A stretch of 64,000 nucleotides of DNA from Anaerolineae bacterium (GCA_008933735.1 WBUL01000002.1:273937-337936); one strand, 5' to 3'; counted from the first letter of the stretch, positions 44,438 to 53,640 are shown. Notes: generated from the sequence alone by a model not told the origin. Numbers and translations are program-made.

Positions 44438-44910
44438 CCTTAACGCGCCGCACGGACACCTTACGTCTGATTGCCGAACGTCTCAAACTTGATGAAATGC
44501 GTCAGGAAGCACGCAAACCCGGTGTGGGCGAAGCGTTTCGCATCACGATTTACCACCATGACGGGCACGCGCCAAACAGTGTCGCCACCTTGAGACGCCT
44601 GCCGGGAGGCAATTGTAAACTGAACGTGTCTTATGATACTCTGGGAAGAAATCGAACCTATGATTTTTCTGTCCCACTTGAGCGACACCAAAAACTGCTG
44701 GCGGCACTACGCCTGAACAAGTTTGATGAGATGGATGATGAACCCGATCTGCCGTATTACGGTGTGGACTTATGGCTTGTAGAACGCAGTTCGGGCAGTT
44801 TCCATCATGATGTTGTCCTTTCGCCGGAAAGCGCCAGAGGGCATTACCGGGAGCTTGTGGTGGCAGTTCGCACCTACCTGCCAGAAGCAGTGCGGGAAAT
44901 AACCAGCTAA
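44434..44910 (+). CDS. Conserved-looking hypothetical protein
   Basis: 158 residues, no family recognised. No signal peptide or membrane helix. A beta-strand-rich middle (AFRITIYHHDG, CKLNVSYDTLGRNRTYDFSVPL) is followed by a helical C-terminus (YRELVVAVRTYLPEAVRE). It starts inside the last four bases of the SPFH gene, so the two are coupled and probably work together. The position directly behind SPFH is a useful clue to function. Confidence 0.6.
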   Translation: MTLTRRTDTLRLIAERLKLDEMRQEARKPGVGEAFRITIYHHDGHAPNSVATLRRLPGGNCKLNVSYDTLGRNRTYDFSVPLERHQKLLAALRLNKFDEMDDEPDLPYYGVDLWLVERSSGSFHHDVVLSPESARGHYRELVVAVRTYLPEAVREITS

Positions 44911-44939
44911 CAGGGAAAATCACGTGGAGAGGGGCAAAC

Positions 44940-45341
44940 ATGAAGATCAACCATCTTGCAGTTGTCGTCGAAAATCTGGACTCAGCAATGGGATTCTGGT
45001 GCGATGCCCTGGGTCTCGAACTCCAACATACCGAGGTCAACAATGAGGAACAGGTTAAGATCGGTTTTCTCACTATCGGAGAGTCCCGAATCGAACTTCT
45101 TGAACCGACCACCCCGGACAGCGGTATCGGCAAATACCTGGCAAAAAGAGGGGCAGGAATGCACCATCTGTGTGTCGAAGTCGAAGACATTGATCGGGCG
45201 ATGCAGCACCTTCGGGAACGTCACATTGAATTGATTAACGAGGTTCCAAAAACCAATCATGAGGGGACCCGCTACTGCTTCATCCATCCTCGCAGCACAG
45301 GTGGCGTGTTGGTAGAACTCTATCAACTGGCAGGGAAGTAA
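44940..45341 (+). CDS. mce: Methylmalonyl-CoA epimerase
   Basis: 133 residues, a vicinal-oxygen-chelate (glyoxalase-fold) enzyme that interconverts the (R)- and (S)-methylmalonyl-CoA forms. Motifs include the metal ligands H5 (MKINHLAVVV), the His pair at 75/76 (AGMHHLCVEV) and E126 (GVLVELYQ), and the IELLEPTTPDSGIGKYLAKRG stretch typical of the epimerase. Length is normal. No mutase or propionyl-CoA carboxylase gene is present in this window, so its pathway partners lie elsewhere. It is in the middle of a dense plus-strand operon. Confidence 0.92.
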   Translation: MKINHLAVVVENLDSAMGFWCDALGLELQHTEVNNEEQVKIGFLTIGESRIELLEPTTPDSGIGKYLAKRGAGMHHLCVEVEDIDRAMQHLRERHIELINEVPKTNHEGTRYCFIHPRSTGGVLVELYQLAGK

Positions 45342-45995
45342 ATGGCCAGTATACATATCAGCCAGGAAAAAGTTGAAGAGTATTTTCAGCGCTACGGCTG
45401 GAGCTATTCACGCGACAGCGACAATACCTGGATTACGGGTGTGCGTACCAGGGTGTCCTCGTTTCGGATTTTTGTCCGGATCACGGAGCACTGGGTTTTT
45501 TTTGTCGTGAATCCCCTGGTCGTTGCCCCTCCCCGCAAAAAAGATCGTCTGCGACTTTATTATCATGCCCTGCGTTACAACTTTGACATGAACTTCGCCA
45601 AACTCGGCCTGGATGCCGATGGAGATTTATTCATGTCAATCGAAATTCCAACAGAAAACTTTGTCTACAGCCACTTTGCGGACGCGCTGGATGGGTTATC
45701 TCATCATGCAGCCACTATCTACAGCGACTTGTTTAATCTGGCACATAACGCCGAAATGGTCAAAGGGAAATACGACACAGAAATCCAAGCTAACACGCCG
45801 CTTCTGACTGAAAAAGAACACCACCTGATCGAAAAACTGAAAGATCTGGGTAATGACGATGACGGAGACATCATAATCAGCGGACGGCGTCTGGTCATGC
45901 GTGACGATCATGGGGTGACAAAATTCGAACTGGAAGACGATGCCAAATCCTTTGATAACGATGACGAGGATTTTAACAACAGGCCAGCACGTTAA
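45342..45995 (+). CDS. YbjN-domain protein
   Basis: 217 residues. The first 150 residues have a YbjN/type III secretion chaperone-like fold (YFQRYGWSYSRDSDNTW, FFVVNPLVVAPP, RLYYHALRYNFDMNFAKLGLDADGDLFMSIEIP). The C-terminal tail is acidic (DDDGDIIISG, SFDNDDEDFN). It starts directly after the epimerase stop. YbjN proteins are small chaperone-like or regulatory proteins of poorly known role. No signal or membrane helix. Confidence 0.7.
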   Translation: MASIHISQEKVEEYFQRYGWSYSRDSDNTWITGVRTRVSSFRIFVRITEHWVFFVVNPLVVAPPRKKDRLRLYYHALRYNFDMNFAKLGLDADGDLFMSIEIPTENFVYSHFADALDGLSHHAATIYSDLFNLAHNAEMVKGKYDTEIQANTPLLTEKEHHLIEKLKDLGNDDDGDIIISGRRLVMRDDHGVTKFELEDDAKSFDNDDEDFNNRPAR

Positions 45996-46007
45996 CGGAA
46001 AAAGCGG

Positions 46008-46829
46008 ATGCGAAAGATCGCCTATGTGACCTGCCAAGATTTACCGAATTTAAACCCCAGTGATCGCTTGACCTTTCCTTATCTGGCCGAACAGGGTTTT
46101 CGAGTTCAAGCGGTTGCATGGGATAATACGAATGTGCTCTGGCAAGATTTCGATGCTGTGGTCATCCGTTCCACCTGGGATTACCATACTCGTTACGATG
46201 AATTTTTGTGCTGGCTGGATAACTTAGCCGAGGTGAATCTGCTCAATCCGGCAAAGGTGGTGCGCTGGAACAGCAACAAAACCTATCTGCGCGACTTATC
46301 CGCACGCGGTATCCCGATTGTGCCCACCGTATGGCTGGGTGAAAATGACGATATACCTGCGATTTTGCAGGAAAAAGGCTGGCACAAAGCCGTCCTCAAG
46401 CCAACCATTTCCGCGACAGCATATAACACCCATCTCGTTACGCTGGACAGAAAGCCGGAATCTCCCCCTGGGGAAATGATGCTTCAGCCATTTATGCCGC
46501 AGATCACGGAAGAAGGAGAATGGTCATTACTCTTTTTCGGCGGAATTTTCAGCCACGCGATTCTCAAACGCCCCATGCCGGGTGATTTTCGTGTGCAGAA
46601 TGATTTTGGTGGCACCATTGAAAGACTCACACCGCCGGGGTTTTTGGTAGAACAGGCAGCCCGAATCGTTGAAGGCATCAGCTCACCGCTCCTGTATGCC
46701 CGTGTGGATGGCGTCAATGTCAATCAAATATTCCACCTGATGGAACTGGAATTGATTGAGCCGGATTTATATTTGGACCCGGATACAGCCCGCAATTTTG
46801 CGGATGCCCTGCTAAAATTTATTCGTTAG
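46008..46829 (+). CDS. ATP-grasp ligase, RimK/glutathione-synthetase-like
   Basis: 273 residues. The N-terminal part has the Rossmann pre-ATP domain (MRKIAYVTCQDLPNLNPSDR, DAVVIRSTWDYH). The ATP-grasp domain includes the K of WHKAVLKPTISATAY, QPFMPQITEEGEWSLLF and the metal site near LLYARVDGV and LMELELIEPDLYL, where the ELELIEP is the conserved Glu pair. It probably forms an amide bond using ATP, but the acid and amine substrates cannot be read. Two genes upstream are the epimerase and YbjN protein. Its stop overlaps the stop of the convergent CPBP protease by four bases. Confidence 0.85.
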   Translation: MRKIAYVTCQDLPNLNPSDRLTFPYLAEQGFRVQAVAWDNTNVLWQDFDAVVIRSTWDYHTRYDEFLCWLDNLAEVNLLNPAKVVRWNSNKTYLRDLSARGIPIVPTVWLGENDDIPAILQEKGWHKAVLKPTISATAYNTHLVTLDRKPESPPGEMMLQPFMPQITEEGEWSLLFFGGIFSHAILKRPMPGDFRVQNDFGGTIERLTPPGFLVEQAARIVEGISSPLLYARVDGVNVNQIFHLMELELIEPDLYLDPDTARNFADALLKFIR

Positions 46830-47410
46830 CTGTAAGCTACTTCATCCCGACTTTTTTCCTGCTGCGCCACATACCACGCCAGCAGCAGAAATACCCCCGC
46901 ATCATAGGCAAAATGTGCCATCGTCGCTGCCCAGAGATTTCCCCGCCATTCGACCATTAATCCCAGGAGCAGGCCTGCTCCGGCGGCGTACACAAAATAG
47001 ATCCAGGAAATGGCGTGCAGTGCCCCGAAAATCAGCGCCGTGAGAATCAAACCTAGCTGCGGCTGGATCGCGCCCCGAAACAGAATCTCCTCAGGCACTC
47101 CTGCCATGATCCCAAATGCGAGCGCGTGCCACAGTTTCAATGCTTCAAACCGCATCATTGCGATAAGGCGGTCGCGCAGGCGGATGAATGCGGTGATGTG
47201 AGAGGTCATCGCCCACGCGGACATCGCGCCTACTGCGCCAAGCAGAAGCCCCAGCAGGCTTTCCTGCAAAAACTCATCTGAGGGATACCAGTCGTTTAAA
47301 TTTGTAGGGCTGCCTGATAACATCATCAGCATGGTTGCTAGAATCACCATACCGATGCCAAATACCGTGCCTGGAAAAAGCAAATCGTTCGGATGAATTC
47401 GTGAGTTCAT
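46826..47410 (-). CDS. CPBP-family intramembrane metalloprotease
   Basis: 194 residues with six to seven hydrophobic segments. The CPBP/Abi motifs are present: EExxxR in GVPEEILFRGAI, and FxxxH in FGALHAISW, plus a third His region in MAHFAYDAGVF. The family comprises CAAX-type proteases and bacteriocin self-immunity proteins; the substrate is unknown. Its ATG abuts the start of the divergent aldolase gene with zero bases between them (CATATG). A TG-G-TATTGT sequence seven bases upstream of the ATG, inside the aldolase gene, may be an extended -10 box. Confidence 0.85.
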   Translation of the reverse strand: MNSRIHPNDLLFPGTVFGIGMVILATMLMMLSGSPTNLNDWYPSDEFLQESLLGLLLGAVGAMSAWAMTSHITAFIRLRDRLIAMMRFEALKLWHALAFGIMAGVPEEILFRGAIQPQLGLILTALIFGALHAISWIYFVYAAGAGLLLGLMVEWRGNLWAATMAHFAYDAGVFLLLAWYVAQQEKSRDEVAYS

Positions 47411-48091
47411 ATGATGGACAATACCACAGAAAAAACCCTTAGAGAAAAAATCTGTCAGATTGGCGAATTAATGCATCGCTTCCAGTATGTCGATGGCGCG
47501 GCAGGGAACATTTCCGCCCGCCTGGATGACCAGCATATTCTGACCACACCTTCCGGCATAGCCAAAGGTTTTATGCAGCCTGACCAGTTAATTGTTGTTG
47601 ATTTAGATGGCAAAAAAGTTTCCCCCAACAACGGCCTGAACCCCACATCCGAAATTTTGATGCACCTGGAAGTTTATAAAAAGCGTCCCGATGTTGGCGG
47701 GGTTGTTCATGCCCATCCACCTCACGCTGTCGCCTTAACCATAGCAGGGATTCCCCTGAATTGCTACACCATTCCTGAAGCGGTGGTTTTCCTGGGTGAT
47801 ATCCCAACTACGCAGTACGCAACCCCTTCCAGTTACGAAAACCGTGACGCTATTTCCAACCTTATCGGCAGTCACCACGCCCTCATGCTGGCGTATCATG
47901 GCTCGCTTACCGTAGGCAACACAGCCTGGGAAGCCTATCTACGACTTTCAAGCCTGGAACATACCGCCCGTATTACCTACCTCACTCATCTGTTGGGCAG
48001 CGGCAAACCACTGCCGCCGGAACAGATTCAGAAGTTGGTGGAACAGCGGTCGTCGTGGGGATTTGTTATTCCAGACACAAAAAAGCCCTGA
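47411..48091 (+). CDS. Class II aldolase/adducin family protein
   Basis: 226 residues. Zinc-binding His in HAHPPHAVAL and in AYHGSLTVG, and the motif VDGAAGNISARLDDQHILTTPSG near the N-terminus, are diagnostic of L-fuculose-phosphate aldolase and L-ribulose-phosphate epimerase family members. The position of the third ligand in EILMHLEVYKKRPDV fits. It cleaves or epimerises phosphorylated sugars. No sugar-kinase gene is near, so the substrate is open. Its stop codon lies in the terminator of the next gene. Confidence 0.85.
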   Translation: MMDNTTEKTLREKICQIGELMHRFQYVDGAAGNISARLDDQHILTTPSGIAKGFMQPDQLIVVDLDGKKVSPNNGLNPTSEILMHLEVYKKRPDVGGVVHAHPPHAVALTIAGIPLNCYTIPEAVVFLGDIPTTQYATPSSYENRDAISNLIGSHHALMLAYHGSLTVGNTAWEAYLRLSSLEHTARITYLTHLLGSGKPLPPEQIQKLVEQRSSWGFVIPDTKKP

Positions 48092-48106
48092 AATTGATCA
48101 GGGCTT
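48077..48106 (-). terminator. Terminator of the di-heme peroxidase gene, overlapping the aldolase end
   Basis: Perfect 9-bp stem AAGCCCTGA (48083-48091) and TCAGGGCTT (48098-48106), six-base loop, followed on the minus strand by six T. The plus-strand arm contains the aldolase TGA. Confidence 0.85.
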
Positions 48107-48115
48107 CGCAGCCAA

Positions 48116-50494
48116 TCACATATTCTTACCCAGGAAATTCCAGATCTGGAACAAAGGGCGCTCAAGAAAATCAGGCCAAGCTTCTCCGGGCAGCAGCGGC
48201 GGGAAGGTGCTGGCATCTTCTTCATCAACCCGATTGCCATAGCCACGAGCATCCCATAAAATATCCGCGCCAGGCAAGCCTGCATCTGTCACCTCTTCGG
48301 AAGGGTCTTCACCGTTATCACGGTAGGTGTTGTCGTAGATATGATTGTTTTCCGGCAGCGGCCCAACGTCACCGATTTCTTCCGGTTCGTAAGCCTGGTA
48401 TAGGGAAACTATCCCGACGCCAAAGCTGTTATTGCCCTCGATGATGTTCTGGTATACCTCTGTGTTATCGGTTGCCATCAGGAAAATCCCTGTGCCGACC
48501 GGCACTTTGCCGACAATTGAGCCGGGGGTCGCATCGCCTTTGGGGCGGTTATTATGGTGCACGTAGTTGTCATAGACCCTAATATCCTGCGAAATCCTCG
48601 AATGAATATTTGGCAGCAGGAATACGAGAATCCCACCTGTATTCCCCCAGGTCTCATTCTGATAGACTTCGGCACGAGCGGAATTTTCGATTTCAATGCC
48701 GGTTACCCCATCGTAAGCGAGGTTATTCCGCACGATAATATCCTGCGACTGTCCTACGTAAATGCCAGCATCCGTTGCCAGTGTCGTGACATTACACTCG
48801 ACCAGCACGTTGTCACTCCGCACCGGATAGACGCCGTAGAGACCCGTATCTCTGGTGAAGAGATGTCGCAGGGTCACATTCCGCACCCCTTCCACCAGCA
48901 CACCGTTTCCGGCATAATTCTGCACAACAAAATAGCCCATCGTAAAATCATTGCCTGATGCAATGACCCCATCGGTCAGGTCTTTTTGCCCGTCACCGTC
49001 AATATCCCCATCCAACACAGGCCAATCGGGGGCATCGTCGCCTTCAGGCCATTTTGCGTCCGCACTCTGCACCGGACACATTTCCGGCTCCTCACTCACC
49101 AGACCCAGCAGCGTAATACCGCTCAGGTCAATGATGACCCGTTCATGATACACTCCGGGAGGAACCAGAATCGTATCGCCCGGTTCAGCGCAGTCAACTC
49201 CCTGCTGAATAGTCTGGTCTTCGCGCACCGTCACAGTTTTTGTATCAGGGTCACGGTCGCATTCAGGGCGTTCGCCCGGATCAGCCGTGAGGGTATTTAA
49301 GGTGTCACGCGCAGCATTTTCAACCGGCTTGACCACATTTTCCAAACCAGACGGCACTTCCGTAGGGATCACCACCCGGCCCTCTTCATCCACATAATTC
49401 AGCCCATCCCACAACCGCTCAGGTAGGGTTTCATCGGTTAGTGCATAAAGAAACGCAACCAGATCTGCTGTTTCCTGCTCACTCAATGTAAAACCCGGAG
49501 CCACTGAGCGGTCAACATTAGGGGCTTCAAAGCCAACACCAGGGCCACCGCCCTTGCTGTAAAACTCAATAATCTCTTCGAGATTATCAAAATGTCCGTT
49601 GTGCATATATGGGCCGCTCAACACGATATTTCGCAGCGTTGGAATTTTGAAAGCGTAGTCCATCCCATCGCCCTCGACTTGTGCACCATACCCCTTGTCG
49701 CCATAGCCATCGTCCGGCACCCCGATCACACGAAAGTCGTCATCAACAAAAGTTGGGGCACTGTGGCACTCAAAACAGCGAGTCGCCGCCGAGCGAAAAA
49801 TCCCCAGACCGCGCCTTTGCTGAGCGTTCAGCGCATCAAAATCCCCTTCCACGTAAGAGTCAAATGCGGCACCGTCGCTGATGAGCGAACGCTCAAACAT
49901 AGCAATAGCGGCGAGAATGTTCTTTTGCGTAATGCCATCATCAAACATCTGGCTGAAGTGATCGATATAGGCCGGAATCTCCTTCAATTCATCCACCGCC
50001 TCATCCAAATCCTGTCCCATTTCAACCGGGGAAGTCATCACCTGCTGAAGATGATCCTCCAGCGTCGCCGCCCGCCCATCCCACATAAAGGCGGTATTAT
50101 AGGCGACATTCCACAACGTCGGCGCGTTACGTGGAGGGACTTCTCCGCCGGAAGCTGTAGCAACTTTTTGCCCATCAGAAAATCCTAAATCGGGATGGTG
50201 GCAGTGAGCGCAGGATCGGGTATTGTCGCCGGAAAGCACCGGGTCAAAAAAAAGCAGATACCCCAGATTTGCCATTTCAGGATCAAAATCCACTTCGATT
50301 TGAGGCCACTCTCTTTTGAGGCCTGTCCAGGCAGGCTCAATCGTAATCGTGCCCACTCCCCATTCTGCCTGGGGAATTGCTTCATCAGCTTCGACAGGCA
50401 GCACAGCGAGGATACCCAGTGCCAACACCAGCACACCCAGTAAACCACCCGGAATCCACAGCCAGCGGCGGCGTTTTTTCGGTTGCGTACTCAT
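48116..50494 (-). CDS. Di-heme cytochrome c peroxidase-like domain fused to a parallel beta-helix
   Basis: 792 residues from ATG 50494 (GGGGAG six bases before). A single N-terminal membrane helix after MSTQPKKRRRWLW. The first half (to about 400) is MauG/CcpA-type: heme motifs CAHCH at 95-99 and CFECH at 240-244, with the family's SGDNTRSCAHCHHPDLGFSDGQ and GPYMHNGHFDNLEEIIEFY. From about 425 a right-handed beta-helix runs, with TIQQGVDCAEPGDTILVPPGVYHERV and repeats such as NVTLRHLF. Both parts face the outside. Such two-part pairs occur in other bacteria as separate genes or fusions, but with unknown function; I recall this from TIGRFAM descriptions of the beta-helix partner. It is preceded by a small cytochrome c gene, which is likely its electron partner. 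Confidence 0.85.
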   Translation of the reverse strand: MSTQPKKRRRWLWIPGGLLGVLVLALGILAVLPVEADEAIPQAEWGVGTITIEPAWTGLKREWPQIEVDFDPEMANLGYLLFFDPVLSGDNTRSCAHCHHPDLGFSDGQKVATASGGEVPPRNAPTLWNVAYNTAFMWDGRAATLEDHLQQVMTSPVEMGQDLDEAVDELKEIPAYIDHFSQMFDDGITQKNILAAIAMFERSLISDGAAFDSYVEGDFDALNAQQRRGLGIFRSAATRCFECHSAPTFVDDDFRVIGVPDDGYGDKGYGAQVEGDGMDYAFKIPTLRNIVLSGPYMHNGHFDNLEEIIEFYSKGGGPGVGFEAPNVDRSVAPGFTLSEQETADLVAFLYALTDETLPERLWDGLNYVDEEGRVVIPTEVPSGLENVVKPVENAARDTLNTLTADPGERPECDRDPDTKTVTVREDQTIQQGVDCAEPGDTILVPPGVYHERVIIDLSGITLLGLVSEEPEMCPVQSADAKWPEGDDAPDWPVLDGDIDGDGQKDLTDGVIASGNDFTMGYFVVQNYAGNGVLVEGVRNVTLRHLFTRDTGLYGVYPVRSDNVLVECNVTTLATDAGIYVGQSQDIIVRNNLAYDGVTGIEIENSARAEVYQNETWGNTGGILVFLLPNIHSRISQDIRVYDNYVHHNNRPKGDATPGSIVGKVPVGTGIFLMATDNTEVYQNIIEGNNSFGVGIVSLYQAYEPEEIGDVGPLPENNHIYDNTYRDNGEDPSEEVTDAGLPGADILWDARGYGNRVDEEDASTFPPLLPGEAWPDFLERPLFQIWNFLGKNM

Positions 50495-50521
50495 CAACAT
50501 CTCCCCTTGTATTAAGATTGT

Positions 50522-50896
50522 CTATTTCAGAGTCATCAGATAAGCAATCAAATCATCAACATTTTCCGTTGTGAGAACGGATGCAAAATCCTGCTTCATG
50601 CTCCCTTCCACAAAACCTTCGACGAGATAGGTGTCCGGGCTAAGAATAGACTCATAAAGATAATCTTCTGCATTTTCCCCCGGAACACGCTCACTTGCCC
50701 GGATGGCAATCCCCGCCAGAGATGGCCCGACGATTTTTCTGTCCCCTTTGACCGCATGGCAGGTTGCACAATGAGTTACAAACAGGACTTCGCCACGTCC
50801 TTCTGCTTTTGAGAGATCAGGGGTGGGCACAGGTTTGCTGGCTTTTTCCCCGGTGCACGCCACCAGCAGCAAAAGCAGGAACAAGAGTCTCCACAT
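50522..50896 (-). CDS. Lipoprotein cytochrome c (class I)
   Basis: 124 residues. The lipoprotein signal MWRLLFLLLLLVAC is followed by a flexible lead. The heme motif CATCH is at residues 43-47 and the distal Met ligand is likely M100 (EGSMKQDFA). An AAAGGA ribosome site lies six bases before the ATG. It is 27 bases upstream of the di-heme peroxidase fusion on the same strand, so it probably passes electrons to that enzyme. An extracytoplasmic location is supported by the lipobox. Confidence 0.9.
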   Translation of the reverse strand: MWRLLFLLLLLVACTGEKASKPVPTPDLSKAEGRGEVLFVTHCATCHAVKGDRKIVGPSLAGIAIRASERVPGENAEDYLYESILSPDTYLVEGFVEGSMKQDFASVLTTENVDDLIAYLMTLK

Positions 50897-51003
50897 ATGT
50901 AATCCTTTTCATCGAACAGGACAATAGTATAACGTTGAAAAGCCGTTGAGGAGAAGTTCAAAAGGTCATGATACACTACAGTGCGTTGAGTGAAGGAAGC
51001 GCC

Positions 51004-52056
51004 ATGTCGAAATGGATCCTGTTTGTTGTGTTCTCGCTGTTTCTGACCATCGCCGTTCCTGACTCGGCAGCCGATTTTGCTCATCCGAATATGAGCTATA
51101 ACACCGGACAGGGACACCCTTCCTGCTCAAATATCACACTTGAACAGCTTTCCACGCCAATGTGTGATGCAGCGATGGCTTCATTGCCAGTGCCGGATGT
51201 CACTCCCCTCCCCGCTGATTTTGGTATCATCAAGGATGTAAAATTTATCCGTTTCAACACCACAGAAGTGCCCGTTTATAACGCGCCCAATGGGAATCTC
51301 ATTGAAAACATGACTGCCGGCTACACCTACCTTGCCCCCATCAATTTTATCGAAGGGTGGGCGGAGCTTTCGCCAGGCCGATGGGTCAGTATGGCGAACG
51401 TCACCATGGGCAATCCTTCTGCTTTTAGCGGCGTTCTGGTGAACACCATGCCCATGCCGTTCGCGTGGATTTTGTGGGATGTGGAAGCGGTAAAATCACC
51501 CAATGGCTTTGCGGATAAAGAAAACGGCCTCTATCGCCGCTACCAGTTAGTCAACATTTTTGCCACGATCAATGTTAATGGCTGGAACTGGTATCTGATT
51601 GGCCCTGGGCACTGGACGAATCAGAAAAATGTGAGCATGGTCTATCCGAAAGCTCCGGCAGAATTTGAGGGCCGCTGGGTGGGCGTTGACTTGTATGAGC
51701 AAAACATCGTCGCCTACGAAGATGATAAACCTGTTATGGCATCTTTAATTTCATCCGGCCTGAAAGAACCCAAATGGGAAACCAACACCGGAACCTTTAT
51801 AATTCAGGAGCGGGTAGAGTCGGGTGTGATGGCTGGTTTTGAAGGCGCCGAGGACTATTACTGGTTAGATTTAGTCCCCTACGCCCAATACTTCGACGGC
51901 GCGATCAGCCTGCACGGCATCTACTGGCACGACAGTTTTGGGTATCCGCATAGTCACGGCTGCGTGAATCTGTCTGTTACAGATGCCAAGTGGCTGTACG
52001 AATGGATGACGGATGGTACCACAGTTTACGTGTATGACAGTGGCCCATCCAGCTAG
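51004..52056 (+). CDS. L,D-transpeptidase (YkuD-family)
   Basis: 350 residues from ATG 51004, with AAGGA six bases upstream. A signal peptide starts MSKWILFVVFSLFLTI. A middle region with WLxxxGHWxxQKN-like motifs (YLIGPGHWTNQKNVSMV) precedes the YkuD domain, whose catalytic motif is HGIYWHDSFGYPHSHGCVNLS, with the catalytic Cys and two His. Makes 3-3 cross-links or attaches proteins to peptidoglycan. Chloroflexota often have several. Its stop overlaps the stop of the convergent glycogen synthase by four bases. The cleavage site likely falls near VPDSAA. Confidence 0.92.
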   Translation: MSKWILFVVFSLFLTIAVPDSAADFAHPNMSYNTGQGHPSCSNITLEQLSTPMCDAAMASLPVPDVTPLPADFGIIKDVKFIRFNTTEVPVYNAPNGNLIENMTAGYTYLAPINFIEGWAELSPGRWVSMANVTMGNPSAFSGVLVNTMPMPFAWILWDVEAVKSPNGFADKENGLYRRYQLVNIFATINVNGWNWYLIGPGHWTNQKNVSMVYPKAPAEFEGRWVGVDLYEQNIVAYEDDKPVMASLISSGLKEPKWETNTGTFIIQERVESGVMAGFEGAEDYYWLDLVPYAQYFDGAISLHGIYWHDSFGYPHSHGCVNLSVTDAKWLYEWMTDGTTVYVYDSGPSS

Positions 52057-53531
52057 CCGCCGCTTCGCCACGCTCGTTTTTTCGCTATCGCCTGCTCATA
52101 CAGACGAATATAGGCTCGGCTGGCAGTCTCCCAACTCCAATCCCGGCGCATCGCCCGTTCCTGCATTCGCACCCAGGCAGGGCGGTTATCGTAATACGTC
52201 CGCAGCGCCCAATCAACGGTGCGTTCCAGTGACCCGGAATCTTCAAATAAAAAGCGAAATCCTGTCCCTTGATCGGCAGCGCCGCCATCATAATTGTCTA
52301 CCGAGTCCATCAGCCCGCCTGTTTCCCGAACCAGGGGCAGCGCCCCATAGCGCATCGCCAGCATTTGTGTCAAACCACATGGCTCATAGCGCGACGGCAC
52401 CAGCACCAGATCCGCGCCTGCGTAAATCTGCCGGGAAAGCGGGTCGCTGAACATTAAATAAGTCCTGGCTTTCCAGTTAAAATCCATGCCAATCTGTCCG
52501 AAAGCGCTTTCCAGCGCAGAGTCCCCCGTCCCCAGCCCAATAAATTGGGCTTCGGTAGAAGCCAGCACGTAACGGATCGCCGGAATCGCAAAATCCATCC
52601 CTTTCTGGTTGGTCAAACGGCCTACATAAGCTATCAAGGGAATATTAGGATTCACCTCAAGGTGCTGGCGTTTTTGGAGGGCGACTTTGTTTTCAACCCG
52701 CTTCTCACGGAATGTATCAGCGTCGTAGGGGGTTTCAAGGTGTTTATCAGTGGCCGGATCATAAAATCGTGTATCCAGGCCGTTGAGGATTCCACTAAAA
52801 TCGGCGCCGCGTGCCTGGATGACACTCTCCAAACCTTCACCAAAACGCGGATAGTGAAGCTCAACGGCGTGCTGCGGGCTTACGGTATTCACTTTTTCCG
52901 CGTAAGCAATGCCAATGGCCAGCAAATTATCACGCAAATCTCGCCAGGGAAGGGCGGCGTGGTCACGGTCAGGCAGGCCTTCTTGCCACAGCCATCCACC
53001 CGCGTAGGGCCCCTGAAAAGCCATATTATGAATGGTCAGAACAGTAGCGACATCCTGCCACCCAGGATTAAAACGGGCCTGATGAAGTAGAAATGGCACC
53101 AGTCCCGTGTGCCAATCATGGACATGCACAACATCGGGCCACCATGACTTCCCCCCATCCAGCGCCCCACTGGCAAGCTGCCAGATAAACGCCGTTGCCA
53201 TCTGACTGAAATAAATATAACGTGGGGTGTCCCATTCCCAATCCGTATAAATTTTTCCATCCTCTACAAAATAAGGCCAGCTTTTCAGAAAATAAACAGG
53301 GACATCGTCCAGCACTTTGGTATGAACATCGACAACGCCATCCCCCTGACGCCGCGGCATCATGTAGCTCATGCGGTAGTCGAGACCATAAATCATACTG
53401 TAATGAGGAATCACTACTCGCACATCTACCTCATGACCCCGCAAATACTTGGGCAATCCCCCAACCACGTCGCCCAACCCACCGGTTTTGACGAAGGGCG
53501 TCATTTCTGAGGCAACAAAAAGGATTTTCAT
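52053..53531 (-). CDS. glgA: Glycogen synthase (ADP-glucose type)
   Basis: 492-residue GT5 enzyme that extends alpha-1,4-glucan from ADP-glucose. The KTGGLGDV motif starts at residue 15 with K15, and HDWHTGLVPFLL, KRQHLEVNPNIPLIAYVGRLTNQKG and the C-terminal ETGGLMDSVDNY and YEPCGLTQM stretches are all present. Length is typical. The GH57 branching enzyme at 59092 completes the linear-to-branched polymer route, though glgC is not in the window. The stop overlaps the L,D-transpeptidase stop. The start ATG faces the persulfide-dioxygenase gene, 109 bases away. Confidence 0.96.
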   Translation of the reverse strand: MKILFVASEMTPFVKTGGLGDVVGGLPKYLRGHEVDVRVVIPHYSMIYGLDYRMSYMMPRRQGDGVVDVHTKVLDDVPVYFLKSWPYFVEDGKIYTDWEWDTPRYIYFSQMATAFIWQLASGALDGGKSWWPDVVHVHDWHTGLVPFLLHQARFNPGWQDVATVLTIHNMAFQGPYAGGWLWQEGLPDRDHAALPWRDLRDNLLAIGIAYAEKVNTVSPQHAVELHYPRFGEGLESVIQARGADFSGILNGLDTRFYDPATDKHLETPYDADTFREKRVENKVALQKRQHLEVNPNIPLIAYVGRLTNQKGMDFAIPAIRYVLASTEAQFIGLGTGDSALESAFGQIGMDFNWKARTYLMFSDPLSRQIYAGADLVLVPSRYEPCGLTQMLAMRYGALPLVRETGGLMDSVDNYDGGAADQGTGFRFLFEDSGSLERTVDWALRTYYDNRPAWVRMQERAMRRDWSWETASRAYIRLYEQAIAKKRAWRSGG

Positions 53532-53640
53532 AGTCTATCCTGTACCCTATTTCCAGTCTTTTATAACACGTAACAGGATAGGATGCCGCACGAAGTTTCT
53601 GGTAAGATACTGGGAGGGCATTAACATATGGGAGAAGGCC

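Noticed and set aside
44543..45190. 215-codon minus-strand frame
   Set aside because: It spans the antisense of the hypothetical protein and epimerase genes and shows no recognisable domain.
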